A stretch of 64,000 nucleotides of DNA from Luzula sylvatica (GCA_946800325.1 OX326956.1:70241087-70305086); one strand, 5' to 3'. Counted from the stretch's first letter, positions 36,224-48,229 are shown. The notes: a model not told the origin generated them from the sequence alone. Program-made: numbers and translations.

Positions 36224-37603
36224 TTTATTTGCAAAGTTTTGGCCTTTTGTATGTTCCAATATAATTTGACAATGATTGCATGTGTGCCAGACAAGTATCA
36301 CTTTATGAGTGAATCTATGGTATCGACTCATAATGAGTCAAAACAAAAGGAAAACAAATATTTTTTAAACTTACCATAGTATACCTTACAAAATTTCCCG
36401 ATGATTTCTAAGACGCTGTTTTTTTTTTCTGAAGGAGAAGAGGTTAAGATATTAAGAACAATCTCAAAACACTTGACGAAACCCTTTTGCGATTTTTCAG
36501 ACAATCGATCTGATGTTTGTGATATGAAAGGTGATATTCGCATTCATGGTACCTCATTTTCGATCTTTTTCATTAGCCCGAACAAAAATGGTGATGAAAT
36601 TGTGAGAATTAGACCTTATCCTCGCAAATTCGACCCCTATTTAATGGAGAGGATAGTAGAAATTAGAATAACTTCCACAGGAAGTCCTAGAAAAGCTCAT
36701 AAATGTACCGCAAATCACAAAATCCCCGCTATTATTTTCTCAACGGGAGGTTTGTTAGGAAACTTTTACCATGATTTCAACGATGCCTTGATACCATTAT
36801 TTATAACTTCTCGACAGTTCAACGGAGATGTCCAATTCGTGATAGCCAACATGAAGCCATGGTGGATTGAAAAATACAAAGGAATTTTACAGAAGCTCTC
36901 TAGTTATGAGCCCATAGATCTAAATAATGAAAACCGTGTTCATTGTTACCCTCATGCCATTGTCAATCTACATAGCCACAAAAAAATAAGCATCGACCCA
37001 TATCGAGCTCCTAACAACTATTCCTCAGCCTATTTTGCCAAATTTCTAAGAGAATCTTATTCCCTAGATCGAGAATTAGTAGTAATCAATCAAAGAAAAC
37101 CGAGACTTCTTATCATAACAAGGAGACACACACGGCGATTCATAAATATAAAAGAAATTATTTTAATGGCCAAAGAGCTAGGTTACGAGGTTGTCGCTCA
37201 AGAAACATTGTCTAAAGTTGAAGATTTCGCAAAAATCGTTAACTCTTGTGACGTGATGATGGGTGTCCATGGGGCAGGTTTAACGAATTTTATTTTCCTT
37301 CCTGATAAGGCTGTTCACATACAGATAGCCCCTCTTGGAAAACCTAGTTCAAGAGAAGATTTTGGATATCCAGCCATAGATAGAAATTTGAAGTATATCC
37401 AATATGATATAAGCCAGGAAGAGAGTACTTTGGTCGATTTATATCCAAGAAATCATCCGGTTTTTACCGACCCTGATTCTATATATAAGCAAGGCTATTC
37501 AGTTTCATCGAAGATTTATCTTGTTGACCAGAGTGTAAAACTTAATGTAACCAGGTTTAGACCTGCTCTTGTGGAAGCGCTTGAGATTCTTCATACGGAG
37601 TAA
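35576..37603 (+). CDS. GT61 family glycosyltransferase, gene 2 (three exons)
   Basis: Predicted exons are 35576-35732, 35952-36014 and 36435-37603. Donors are ACTG|GTAATC and GTAG|GTATGT, acceptors TTGCAG|CT and CTGAAG|GA, both introns phase 1; the product is 462 residues. Exon 1 encodes a basic N-terminus and a hydrophobic anchor at about residues 19-42 (type II Golgi anchor). Exon 2 adds a 21-codon hydrophilic stem with no counterpart in gene 1. The GT61 domain carries HDF at 186-188, PRLLIITR near 296-303 and GVHGAGLTN at 350-358. The paralogue at 11445-13121 is closely similar along the whole lumenal domain. The likely role is transfer of a pentose to a cell-wall polysaccharide in the Golgi; donor and acceptor are not determinable here. 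The middle exon is the least certain part; without it the frame still joins. Confidence 0.87.
36155..36222 (+). repeat. (ATA)n microsatellite in intron 2 of GT61 gene 2
   Basis: About 22 uninterrupted trinucleotide units lie within the 36015-36434 intron. Frames through it are spurious. Confidence 0.95.
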
Positions 37604-38276
37604 TTCTTGTTGTTTTCTGTTGATTGTATTAATTTCATGAATCTGTGTGAGTATTTAAGGAAGTTTGTATTTCCATTATTACCTATGAACTTAAGAATTA
37701 ATTTTGATATGAATAGTTACCGTCACAAGCTACAGACCGAGTCGTCCGAAATTCAAATTCAAATCTTCATAATACCCGCACTACCATTCTGATATTTCTA
37801 ATATTTCAGATTTGCTTGTAAATTGTATATATTATGCATAAATTGTGGAAAAATACAAAAAAAAATATAATAGAGGCGGATCTCTTAAGTTTCCATTAAA
37901 ATAGAGAAATAATTACAACTGTTGCACAAGTGTAATAAAATATATGAAAAGAACGCACACCCTAAATACAGACGGGCACTCTAATCTAAGTTAACAAGCA
38001 ATAAGCTAACCAGGTCGTTGCATCAGACTGAGTAAAATGAAATAGCAAGTGCGGGGCAACTTTCTTGTTCGAGAAGATGTGTCCAATCCTTTCCTTCCAA
38101 ATATGTCATATGATTGCAGGTCACCATATGTGCACAAACAAGTGCACTAGAATAAATAAAATTGCAACACAACCAAAAACAAAAATGCAAAAGAAAAACA
38201 AGCCCGCGCAGCGCTAGTTATTATTATTTTTTTTGGCGGAAGAAGAAAGGAACATGGAAGGAGAGAGCATGGGCCA

Positions 38277-38280
<4 letters not shown>
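37604..38280. other. 3' flank of GT61 gene 2, no further gene
   Basis: This is probable 3' UTR followed by AT-rich intergenic DNA. No credible frame or element end was found before the (AT)n tract at 38281. Confidence 0.5.

Positions 38281-38318
<38 letters not shown>
38281..38318. repeat. (AT)n tract, left segment
   Basis: Pure AT dinucleotides, abruptly joined to a MITE. (AT)n resumes at 38561-38636 and at 39531-39580. Confidence 0.95.
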
Positions 38319-38320
<2 letters not shown>

Positions 38321-38556
38321 ATAGTTCTATCATACACCCTTTCAAAATGATATTTTGGGTATTTAGAATGGTATGTCATAAATTTTACTTTTTATAGATA
38401 TTTTTTTTTCATGAACAATTCAAATTTCCTATTTAGCATATCATTTATTGCTAAATACACTTGAAAAATTATTTTAAATACTCATTAATTGATAATTACA
38501 TAAAATATCCTAGAAAATAAGTGTATCATAAGCAAAACGGATGTATGATAGAACTC

Positions 38557-38560
<4 letters not shown>
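38319..38560 (+). mobile_element. Mutator-type MITE, copy 2 (242 bp)
   Basis: It shares ends and order with copy 1 (gttctatcatacaccct...gtatgatagaactcccct) and sits between (AT)n tracts, so any 9-bp duplication is hidden in the AT repeat. Confidence 0.8.
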
Positions 38561-38636
<76 letters not shown>

Positions 38637-38638
<2 letters not shown>

Positions 38639-38999
38639 ATGTTTTAAATAGCGTGCAGCGGCATGCAGCGTTTTGACGTTTAATTTAGCGTTTAGCGTTA
38701 GCGGGCGATATAGCGCCGCTTCACCATCACAGCGGATTTTTGATCGAAATTATTATTTTTATAATACTACAATACAAATATAAATATAAATTAGCGGTCC
38801 AATATTATAAATAAAATTATGTTGAATGCATATTTATATCAACCTCGCAAACTAACATAAATTAAAATTCATCTCTAAGAAAAATATATTATTATTATTA
38901 TTATTATTACTTTTGTTTTTCTTCTTATTATTGTAATTATTGTAATTATAATAAGGCTATTAATAGTTGTTGTTGATGTTGTTATTATCTTATTTTTCC

Positions 39000-39042
<43 letters not shown>

Positions 39043-39525
39043 GTAAGTATGCTTATTATTATTATTATTTTTTTTATTATTATTATTATTTGTATCGTTG
39101 TCATTATTATTATTATTATTAAATAACAATAATTATTATTTTATACTAATAATATTAATTATTATTATTATTGTTATTATTATTTAGTACCAATAATAAT
39201 AATAATAACAATAATAATTATAATAATAATTATTATTAATATTATTACTATTATTTAATAACAATTATTATTATTGTGTAATGATCATAGTGATTATTAT
39301 TTAACAACAACAACAACAACAACAACAACAATAACAATAATAATAATCATCATCATCATCACGCTATAGCGCCGCTACGGACGCTACAATTGAACGCTTC
39401 AACGCTATAGCGGTCCGCTATAGCGTTGCAGCGGAACAAAATGCTACAGTGCTATATTCCGAAGCGATGCAGCGTTTGCCTCCCAAAACCCGCTATAGCG
39501 CGCTATAGCGGCGCTACAGCGCCGC

Positions 39526-39530
<5 letters not shown>
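38637..39530. mobile_element. hAT-type element 2-like copy, right end missing
   Basis: It starts CAATGTTTTAAATAGCGTG like 17151 and follows that element through the AAT/ATT core (38880-39350) and the CGCTATAGCG-rich right subterminal region. It stops at gccgctattt, lacking the last ~10 bases, where (AT)n begins. Both flanks are (AT)n. Confidence 0.82.
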
Positions 39531-39583
<53 letters not shown>

Positions 39584-39845
39584 GAGGAATTCTTCAAAAT
39601 CTTTTCAATTTTTTTTTTGTAAATTATGAAAAACCCTCTTCTTTTTTAAAAACCCCTATATTTTTTAGATTCTCTCAAAGACCTCCTATATTTGTTTCTT
39701 CTTCCAAAACCCCCAAATTTTTGTAGATTCCCTCCAAAATTCCCTATATTTTTGAGGAAATCTAAAAAATATAGGGGGATTTTCAAAAAGACAGGGGTTT
39801 TTAGTAATTTTCAGAAAAGTTGGGGGGTTTTCGAAGAATTCCCCT
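39584..39845. mobile_element. MITE-like element with GAATTCTTC ends (262 bp)
   Basis: Ends gaggaattcttcaaaa and ttcgaagaattcccct are an imperfect inverted repeat. The interior holds complementary arms, with runs of aaacccc/ccctatat on one side and tatagggg/ggggttt on the other, so the whole unit can fold back. Flanks are (TA)-rich on both sides. No copy was found elsewhere in the window. Confidence 0.55.
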
Positions 39846-39879
39846 ATATATATTGTATGATGTATGATTATGGGGTATT

Positions 39880-41100
39880 AAATAATATATATTTTTTAAT
39901 TCAACAATATATTTTACTAAATTTACGAGGTATTGTTAAATTCCAATGATATCATATTAAGGTCATTCTTGTTCGTACATATTTCCTCATTCATATAAAA
40001 TTCATTTTCAAAATATAAATTGTGTTTAATTCAATAGTATAGTTTATTGAATTCAACAATATATTTTGCGATATTGATCAATATATTCTGTTAAATTCAA
40101 CAATATATTATGTTAAATTCAATAATATATTTTGGTAAATTCACGAATATTATTTTTAATTCAAGTTTTATCATATTGAAACTAGGAAAATGTAGTATTT
40201 AATTTAGCAAAATATATTCTTGAAATTAAAATAAATAAGATGTTGAAATTAAAAAAATATATATTATTGAAATTAAGAAAATATACTCTCGAAATCAACA
40301 AAATATTGTTGAATTTAGCAAAATATAATGTTAAAATTGGAAACATATATTATTGAATTTAGCAAAAATAAATCTTTAATTTAACAAAATATTTTATTGA
40401 AATTTGGAGAATACACTGTTGAATTTAGCATAATATATTCATGAATTAGCAAATTATATTCTTAAATTTAAGCAAAATACATTCAAATTAAGCAAAATAT
40501 ATGTAAATGTAGCAAAAAATATATCGTTGAATGTAACAAAGTATACTGATGAATACAACCAAATATTTTGTTAAATTTATGAGTATTTTTGGCTAAATTC
40601 GAAGTATATTTTTGTAATTTCAATAGTATATTTTCCTAATTTCAACATTATATTTTGTTAAATTCAATTGTACATTTCTGTAACATATACTACTAAATTT
40701 AGTAAAATATACTCTTCAATTTAGCAGTATATTTTGATTCATTCAAGTGTATATTTTTCTAGTTTCAAACTATATTTTACAAACACAAATATATTTAAAA
40801 AAAATTCGTACTATATTTTACAAAATCATGAATATATTTTCTTACATTCAATAATACCATTTGTGTTCATGCATATTCAACAGAATAGAACAAATAAAAC
40901 AACACTTCATTCTAATAAAAAGTATACATTGTAAAAATAATGTACAAGAATAATAAAGACAAAATATAGTCATGATTGAAATAATATACGAGAATAATAA
41001 TAACTATAAATATAGGATACAAAATTGATCATTTAATTCGGTGCTATAATGTTTCTCCAGTAGAAAGAAAGAATCAACTATACTATACATCTTTTCTGAA
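39880..41100. repeat. Degenerate short repeats (aatttagcaaaatatatt type)
   Basis: A loose, roughly 25-35-bp recurrence of aattcaatantatatttt and its complement-like form aatttagcaaaatata fills this region and returns at 42255-42440. Divergence is high and no open frame is credible. Confidence 0.55.
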
Positions 41101-41114
41101 TATAATAAAATGTA

Positions 41115-41377
41115 GGGGGCTTCTATCATACATCTTTTTTCTTATCATACACTCATTTTCAAGGGTATTTGGAAGAATTATCCATTTATGAATATTTAAG
41201 GTAAGATATCAAATATATTTATCAATTAAATTTTGACTAAATAGGAATTTTTTTCATGTTCATTTATACAAAAATCTGCATAAAAAATAAATTTTATGAT
41301 ACATCATTTTTACATATATAATTAATTGTTAAAATATCCAAAATATCCTTATAAAAAAGTGTATGATAGAACTCCCC
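41115..41377 (-). mobile_element. Mutator-type MITE, copy 3 (263 bp)
   Basis: Same family as copy 1 but inverted: it starts gggggcttctatcatac and ends gtatgatagaactcccc. An exact 9-bp duplication TAAAATGTA flanks it (41106-41114 and 41378-41386). Confidence 0.9.
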
Positions 41378-41386
41378 TAAAATGTA

Positions 41387-42158
41387 ATCTTAAATTTTGA
41401 AAAAAAAAATACCTTTTAATGTAGCAAAATATATGGTTCACTGTAACAAAATATAATGTCCAATTTAACCAAATGCAATGTTGAAATTAGAAAAAAAAAA
41501 AGTGACGTGCTTTTTTTTATTTGTTACAAATGTTTTTTTTTTTTATAATGTTGGACACGTGCCCTGATTTTATTTGTTTTTTATATTTTAGAGATTTTTT
41601 TTTTCCCGTACCTGATATATTTTAGAGAATTCTTTTTTTACATTTTCTTGGTCACGTCGTCCCGTCATGGTTGGTCTGTCTTTTTATTTTTGTAATTTTT
41701 TTTAATTATGTTGTATGCATGTCATGTTTTTATTGATCTGTTTTTTAATTTCCTAGAATATAACATTTTTGATCATGTTTTTATTGATCTTTTGTTTTTA
41801 ATTATGTTTTTATTTAGCTGTGTCAAGTATTAATTGGTGACACTGAGAAATCACATTGATGGTCAAAGAGGGTCCTAAAGATGAAGCATGGCTCACTGAA
41901 ATCACAGGGAATGGACAGAAAATGGTGGAGCACGTTTCGTCTTATTATTGGTGTGTTTTTTACATGCAAGAGAAGCAAATAACTTACGAATCGCAAAATT
42001 TACACTTTAAATAAAGCACACAAATGGCTGCTTCTGAGAGATTACACATCAGCGACTGTAGTTCCGCATGTGTATTACGTGGCACGTCTGAACCAGTAAA
42101 AGACAATAAATTGACACATAATTTTAGATTTTTTTTTTGAATTATCCTTAGAACGTCA

Positions 42159-42160
<2 letters not shown>
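41387..42160. other. No recognised feature
   Basis: T-rich sequence with short homopolymers; no element end or coding signal was found. Confidence 0.45.

Positions 42161-42216
<56 letters not shown>
42161..42216. repeat. (AT)n microsatellite
   Basis: About 28 AT units. No element was seen inserted in this tract. Confidence 0.95.
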
Positions 42217-42219
<3 letters not shown>

Positions 42220-42889
42220 TGCTTGCTAAGGAGAATAAAAACAAAAGATCCACGCGTGCAAAATATACTGATGAAACTAGCAAAATATATTATTCAAATT
42301 AACAAAATATATTGATAAATTCAATATATTAACATAGTTAAATTGAGGCTAAAGTAATATATTTTCAATAGTATATTTGATAAATACAAGAATATATTTC
42401 GTTAATTTCAATAGTATATTTTGGTCTTTGGATTCTTTATTCGATTCTTTTTATGGATTCTAGTTAGCATATATATATATATACACTAATTTATTTCGAA
42501 AATTATTTGTTATTCAAATTATATAAATTCTTTTAAATGTGTATAATATATGGATAATAATGTGCATGAAAATTGGAGTCCCATAGTATAAAAAATAATT
42601 AAAATATAGATTTCCAACACGAAAAGCAAACAAATCGGTTTAAGAATTCTGGACTTTTCAAAAGTTGATCAATTTAATATATCTCGACTTCTAAAAAGTT
42701 GAGAGTGTTATTTCAGAAATTATCAAACTATGTTGGATATTTTGATTATTTGCAATCTTATTTAGTCTACAATCAAAAAATTATACTATTATTGTAATAT
42801 TATTATAATAATATTAGTTTGACAAAAAATATTATTATAATATAACATTATTGCAATATAAAATAATACTAATATAATTGTATAAAATA

Positions 42890-43420
42890 AGTATATATTA
42901 TATGCATAGAGTATATTATAATAATAATAGAAAAATATTAAATGTACTTTTATATTATTATATTATTATATATTAATATATATTAAAATTAATAATATTA
43001 TTTTACTATTTTAATATAATTAATGTAATATTAGAAATTACATAATAACAATATAAAAATATTAATATGTTTTATATATTAATATATATTACAATTAATA
43101 TAACTATTATATTATTTTATTATTGTAATACAATTAATACAATATTCAAAATTTTATAATAATAATACGAAAATATTAAATGTACGTCTATATTATTATA
43201 ATTTTGAATTTTATATATTAATATAATTATTTTATTTTTTTAATATAATTAATATAAAATTAGAAATTATATTATAACAATAATGCAAAAATATATAATA
43301 TACTTTTATATTATTATAATTGTATATTTTATATACTAATATATATTAAATTAATATAATTACTTTTATTATTTTATTACTTTAATTTAATTAATACAAT
43401 ATTAGAAATAATATTATATT
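42890..43420. repeat. AT-only tandem repeat, ~118-bp unit, about four copies
   Basis: The mark aaaaatattaa(a/t) recurs at about 42931, 43055, 43169 and 43287 (spacings 124, 114, 118), each followed by a tatattattata stretch and a taatataattaata stretch. Composition is almost pure A+T. Confidence 0.6.
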
Positions 43421-43817
43421 AATTATATGGATTTAATAATTATTATAATATCAACAAAACTTACCATTTGTAATAAAATAATCATATTAATTATTATATC
43501 CTTATATTTAATATAATATTATATTAACTAAATATACGTCAAAAATATTTGAGAAACAATATTTATTTATTACAATGGAATTTTAGTATAGTTAAATTGA
43601 AATTAATTATAAGTATTTAATTAATTATTTGGATTAATTGGTTTTGAGTTTTCCATCATCTTGGGACTCCAAGTTTTGAGATAGTCAAATTTATCTACAA
43701 AAAAAGAATAATAAGATCCTACACTTTGAAATTCACCTCTAATTCCGAATGCCAAACAAAAAATTAAATTTTTCCTCGTCTTGAAATTATAATTCCACTT
43801 TCATTCCACCTCTCCAT

Positions 43818-44923
43818 GAATGGAATTATCCCGACCCCGGTCCCGCGCAGCGGATATGAAGGTCCGGTCCGGTTCCCAAATTCCGAGATCATGCTTTGAT
43901 ATTGAGGGCACGGTGCAAAGTAGGATAGTCAATTACCGGCGTGAAATGGATCACACTCGAAGGGTTGATCGCTTATCCTCCTTTTTATTCGATGTCACGC
44001 TGGTGACTAGTCTGTGCGTCTCATACCACACGTCTCCCACCATCTTGATAGTTTTCGCTCCTTCGGTTCGATCACAACGAAGAGCCACAAGTGTCGCTCC
44101 TCTACGCGTATCCACCGTGAGTCGTAGCACCTCGGTTACGAGTATGCTGAATGAAAATATGGCTTAAGAATTAACTTGGAAGAATTTATATAAATAGGCA
44201 AATCTGTAATCAGAATTGGGCCCGTTCATAAATCTAGGCCTGTTCAGAAAGCTAGGGTTTTAACCAAATTTTTGCCTATATATAAATTCGGATTTCATTT
44301 CTCTCTCTTCTTCTAGGTTATTTTTTCTGAACCCTAGTTTTGGAGGCGCCGTTTTCTCTCTCCACTTCCACAGAAAAGTTTAGATTATATCTGAATAGTT
44401 TGAGAGGGAGATTTGAGCAAAGATCTTGAGAGAATCGATCGTGACGGCGACTAGAACGACGTTGGCGATTTCGATCAGACGAAATCGAGGTGGACACGAG
44501 TAGAGGGATTGCACGAGCACTCCTTGGAGAAGGTTCACGGATTTGGAGAAGAAAACGACACGTACTAACTTGTACGAGGTAATTTTTTCCAACTCTTCCT
44601 TTTTCGTTGGTTTTCGGGCGTGATCCCGGTAGAATTAGGTTACGCATGCGAATCTAATTCCGCTGCACACTTTGATAAACGTGTGCGTAACCCTACATAT
44701 GCCTGCCTAGACGATATACCGGTAAACTTGCTTGATTGAATTGATTCTCTAAACCGAGAAAAATCCATTTTCTCGTTTCTCCTTTCTTCGCACCCTTTCA
44801 CTCTATAAAAAGATGTCTCTCTTTTGATATAATGAATTGGATAAAATCTGCTACCCTCCGAAAGAGAGAATTATCCTATTTAGGAAAGAGAGAATTATCC
44901 AATTTATACTAAATAGGATAAGG
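43818..44923 (-). repeat. LTR X2, left part (continues at 51851)
   Basis: This aligns with X3 from gaccccggtcccgcgcagcg through gtatccaccgtgagtcgtag, is broken by an unrelated insertion (44142-44697), resumes at cctgcctagacgatatacc, and reaches the AT-rich U3/TATA part at ctaaataggataagg. There the Athila-like element inserted; TAAGG is duplicated on its two sides. Confidence 0.75.
44142..44697. other. Unclassified insertion in LTR X2 with promoter-like content
   Basis: These ~555 bp are absent from X1 and X3 at the equivalent point. Read on the plus strand they hold TATAAATA-like boxes near 44193 and 44277, a CT-rich leader, aaccctag, and gaggtaatttttt resembling a splice donor at 44577. 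No target duplication or terminal repeat was confirmed. It could be a captured promoter-5' UTR segment or a small unrecognised element. Confidence 0.45.
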
Positions 44924-46575
44924 TGATAAGAGGAAAATAAAGCACCTTTTTGATATCTAATTTGAGGATTTTAGCCCTTTTGAATCACAACTTTATATAT
45001 ATAATTGTTCATATTTGAGTTAACACCAATATTTCTTAACTAAGTGTGTTTTATTGCTAATTACAGGTTTTAGGGGGAAATTCTTGGCAATCCGAGAGTG
45101 TAGTTGCCTTCGTCTCCTCGCGCCGTTAAAATCAATATATCATACCGACCAATTCCGTATACGTGTGAAGGAGAAGGCAAATAATCATCAACATAAGAGA
45201 TTACACCAAACTCTACTCGAAAACCACTCACATAATTGCTACTCTACGGCCCCACCTACCTCACCTACCACCCCCAACTATCATCAATCCTCTCACCCAT
45301 CTCTCGGCCAATGGGAAAGCCCCAAGGACACTATAAATAACATCCCAAGGCCCTTGGACAGAGATTGGCTTCTTCTTCCCTCCCCTTTCTTCTCTCTCTC
45401 TCAAGAACTTCCAAGAACCGTCAAAACATCAAGAACCATTCAAGATCCTACTCGATTGCTCGGGTGCTTGACTCCTAGACTCGGGGCTTGCTCCTTCTAG
45501 AGTGGACACACCATTAGAGAAAGGTTGAAGGAGTTTCCTCTCCTATTCGACCGTGACTCGGACTTCCTTCCTTTCGGCGAATCAACCTTTCTTCGAGACA
45601 AGACCGTGACTCGGGGTTTTCTCCCTTCGGGAACCGTGGAGTTGTGTTGTGCCGTGACTCGGTGGTTTCCCCTTACGGTGACTTGGTGATCGTGTCGATC
45701 CATGACTCGGAGCTTCTCCTTTTGGTGACATTTCATCAAGTTTTGCCGTGACTCGGGGTTTCTTTCCTTTCGGCGAGCAACGAAGCGAGTTTTGCCGTGA
45801 CACGGAGATCTCCCCTTTCGGTGGAAGGTCGAGCGACAACACTAAGCGAGGAAAAGGAGGCTCTTCTTGATGCGCTGAAGCTTTTCTTTACTCAATCTAG
45901 GTGTATTCTTTTCTATCTTGAATTTCTTGTATGTTGGATGATAGATTAAGGATGTGTTAAAAACCGTGTTTGAATCTCTTTCTTTGTTCTAAACCTTGTT
46001 TCTTGCATTTGATCTTTTGCTCTCTTTGTGTGATATTTTTGTTCTCTTTTTGCTTCCTCAACCAGCCCTTAATTAACTCATTAAAATCTCTTAATCAATA
46101 CCAATTCAAAACCCCAAATAAAATAAACAATAAATTATCCAAAGAGTAGTCCGTTACAACGGACTGAAGTTTCGTCATAAAGGACCAGGATTTGGTCCTT
46201 TCATATTCAGTTTGTTATACTTCCGTTGTGACGGACTATACCTTTTGTTGTAACTGACTTCTTCCGTGGTAACAGACTCGTAACTCCGTTGTAACGGACT
46301 AGTGTTAATTCCTTCGCTCTAAACCTTAATACACTGTCCGTTGTAACGCAATACTAGTCCGTTATAACGCACATTCTTCCGTCATAACGGACATTTTTCT
46401 AGAAAAGTTTTTGCCTTTATTTTGCTCGTTTTGATTCATTCTTCGACGCATATACTCCTCGTGGAATGAACTTGGATATTTCCACTATACACATTAATTC
46501 CAAACTTGTTGATCAAATCGGGTTTTCACATACAACGACATATCAAATTTAAAGTGATCGAAAACCCGCTCGTCA
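44924..46575 (+). repeat. 5' LTR of Athila-like element
   Basis: 1,652 bp. TATAAATA at 45332-45339 has ccaatggg upstream. A series of ccgtgactcgg...ttcgg units lies at 45549-45830. CCGTTGTAACGGAC dyads are at 46140-46400. It differs from the 3' LTR by scattered substitutions and a few small indels. Confidence 0.9.
45332..45339 (+). promoter_or_regulatory. TATA box of Athila-like 5' LTR
   Basis: TATAAATA lies in a GC-richer context, with a CCAAT-like ccaatggg about 25 bp upstream and a CT-rich start region downstream. The same box is at 50607-50614 in the 3' LTR and inverted at 59291-59298 in the solo LTR. Confidence 0.7.
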
Positions 46576-46577
46576 AA

Positions 46578-46594
46578 TGGCACCGCTGCCGGGA
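46578..46594 (+). other. Primer-binding site, tRNA-Asp type (Athila-like)
   Basis: TGGCACCGCTGCCGGGA resembles the plant tRNA-Asp primer site used by Athila/Tat elements, with two changes from the usual form. It starts two bases after the LTR. Confidence 0.85.
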
Positions 46595-46729
46595 GTAATG
46601 TTTAAGTCAAATTTTTAATCAATCTTGCAATCTCGAGTCATATTTCAAATAGATTTGATACATTTGAACTTGATATTTCACTAATTTCGAAAATTTTCTA
46701 TTCTTGCAAGGTACACGGAGTAGAGCAAG

Positions 46730-47506
46730 ATGAATCATCAAGAAAGACCAAGAACTTTTGGAAAATTGCTAACTCAAGAAATTACTCCAAGAAGAAATCC
46801 AAAAAACATGACGCTTAAAGAAATTATCGATCAAGATATCGAAGAATGGGAAGAAAGAAAATAAAACGAAGCTCGAAGAAGGCTCGGATGGCTCTCATGT
46901 TCCACCTCAAATCAAAACGATGAATCACACACCGAGACCCTTTATCAAAATCCCATCAACGAAGCTCGCCAATACGAATACGAATCCCCATGGGGTTATG
47001 AGACACAATCCTATACCGAAACCGCCAATAATTACTATCAACACTCAAACCCCATATACTAACCTTCTCAAAATGAACTCGAATTTCAACATGAATTTGA
47101 ATGTCATGATCCACCATTTCAATCCCTAAACGAAGATCAAAACAAATAATTTAAAAGAATGATGGGGGAAATGATGGCGATGATGAAATCCTTTAAACAA
47201 AAGCAAGAACAAGTTTTTGAAGAAATGAAACAAGATTTTGAAGAAATGAAACAAGAATTTAAGGAAATAAACGAAATCAAACAAGATATTAAAACCACCT
47301 CTCGACGGCTCCGAAATATTCAATCCACCATAAACGATCTAGATCAAAGAGTGACTTGTCTCGATTTAGAGTATTCAAACGAGGAGATCGTGGAGGTTGA
47401 AGGTGACAAGAGTTCAAGTATGGGGGGATTCGATGAAAACGTTGGAACGACAACGACAATTCAAGAAGAAAATGTGTCAATGGGTTCAACTCACTCCAAT
47501 CGATGA
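46730..47506 (+). pseudogene. Athila-like gag remnant
   Basis: An ATG at 46730 opens 44 codons (MNHQERPRTFGKLL, then LKEIIDQDIEEWEE) that end in TAA at 46862-46864. Later frames continue with Asn/Tyr-rich sequence, and from 47159 a strongly charged coiled coil (EEMKQDFEEMKQEFKEI) runs into a short acidic tail. No capsid or zinc-knuckle motif is seen. The open frame 47521-47891 that follows has no motif I recognise. Confidence 0.6.
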
Positions 47507-48093
47507 AAACGAGCAATTCTCAAACAAGCAAGAAGAGAAATCTACAATTCTTCAAGGTAAATTCTTTCCATTTGTTATCAATTTTAATTCATTTAAGAAC
47601 TATGATGCTTCTCATGATAGAAATTCACCATGTGTAGATTTATCAAGAAAGTCAAATACATTCGAGACACTCACGCCTCTGACCACTCCTCTTCATCAAA
47701 CTCCAAGCAATGAAGCAATTCGAAAAATCCAAAGCGAAGAGACGATTATCTTTACGCCACTTTTGACGTATGCAAAACGAGTGATACAAGCGCCGATTTC
47801 TCTCATCTCCAACATCTCAAAGGGAGTATTTCGAGGCGGTCGAAAGGTAGCGATCCATGTTAGCGCTTCGTTTAATTTTGAAGGAGGATAACATCGGCAT
47901 GGTCGAGCTTGAGACCATAAACGAGAGCGCTAGCGAGGGAGGCAAACCCTCGCATCAAGGGTGCAAGGACTACATGCTCAAGCTCAATTGGTACATTCCA
48001 AGATAAACCAAGAATTCCAATTCTCCATCACGTCCAAAGGTTTATGCTTTCCTTTCTCTCTCATTACAAGCTAGCCTTGTTTCAAATTTTTAA

Positions 48094-48229
48094 AAATGCC
48101 ACTCTTTAGTGAGCAATGAAATCATATTAGGTCATCTAATCTCAAGTAAGGGGATAAAAGTCGATAAGGCAAAAATAAACGTGATCAAGATGATTTCTTC
48201 TCCTAGAACGACAAATGATGCGTTTCCTC
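48094..48229 (+). pseudogene. Athila-like reverse transcriptase scrap
   Basis: A single ~45-codon stretch matches the end of the gypsy RT domain: KCHSLVSN, then ILGHLISSKGIKVDKAKI, the well-conserved segment ahead of the RNase H region. The YxDD catalytic core is absent, so a large deletion lies upstream. Confidence 0.8.

Noticed and set aside
36401..36434. ATG at 36401 as an alternative start of GT61 gene 2
   Set aside because: It lies in the polypyrimidine tract of the acceptor, and starting there would lose the membrane anchor.
45582..45842. Pro/Lys/Ser repeat frames in the Athila LTRs (also 50858-51118)
   Set aside because: They are antisense readings of the ccgtgactcgg leader repeats, identical in both LTRs.
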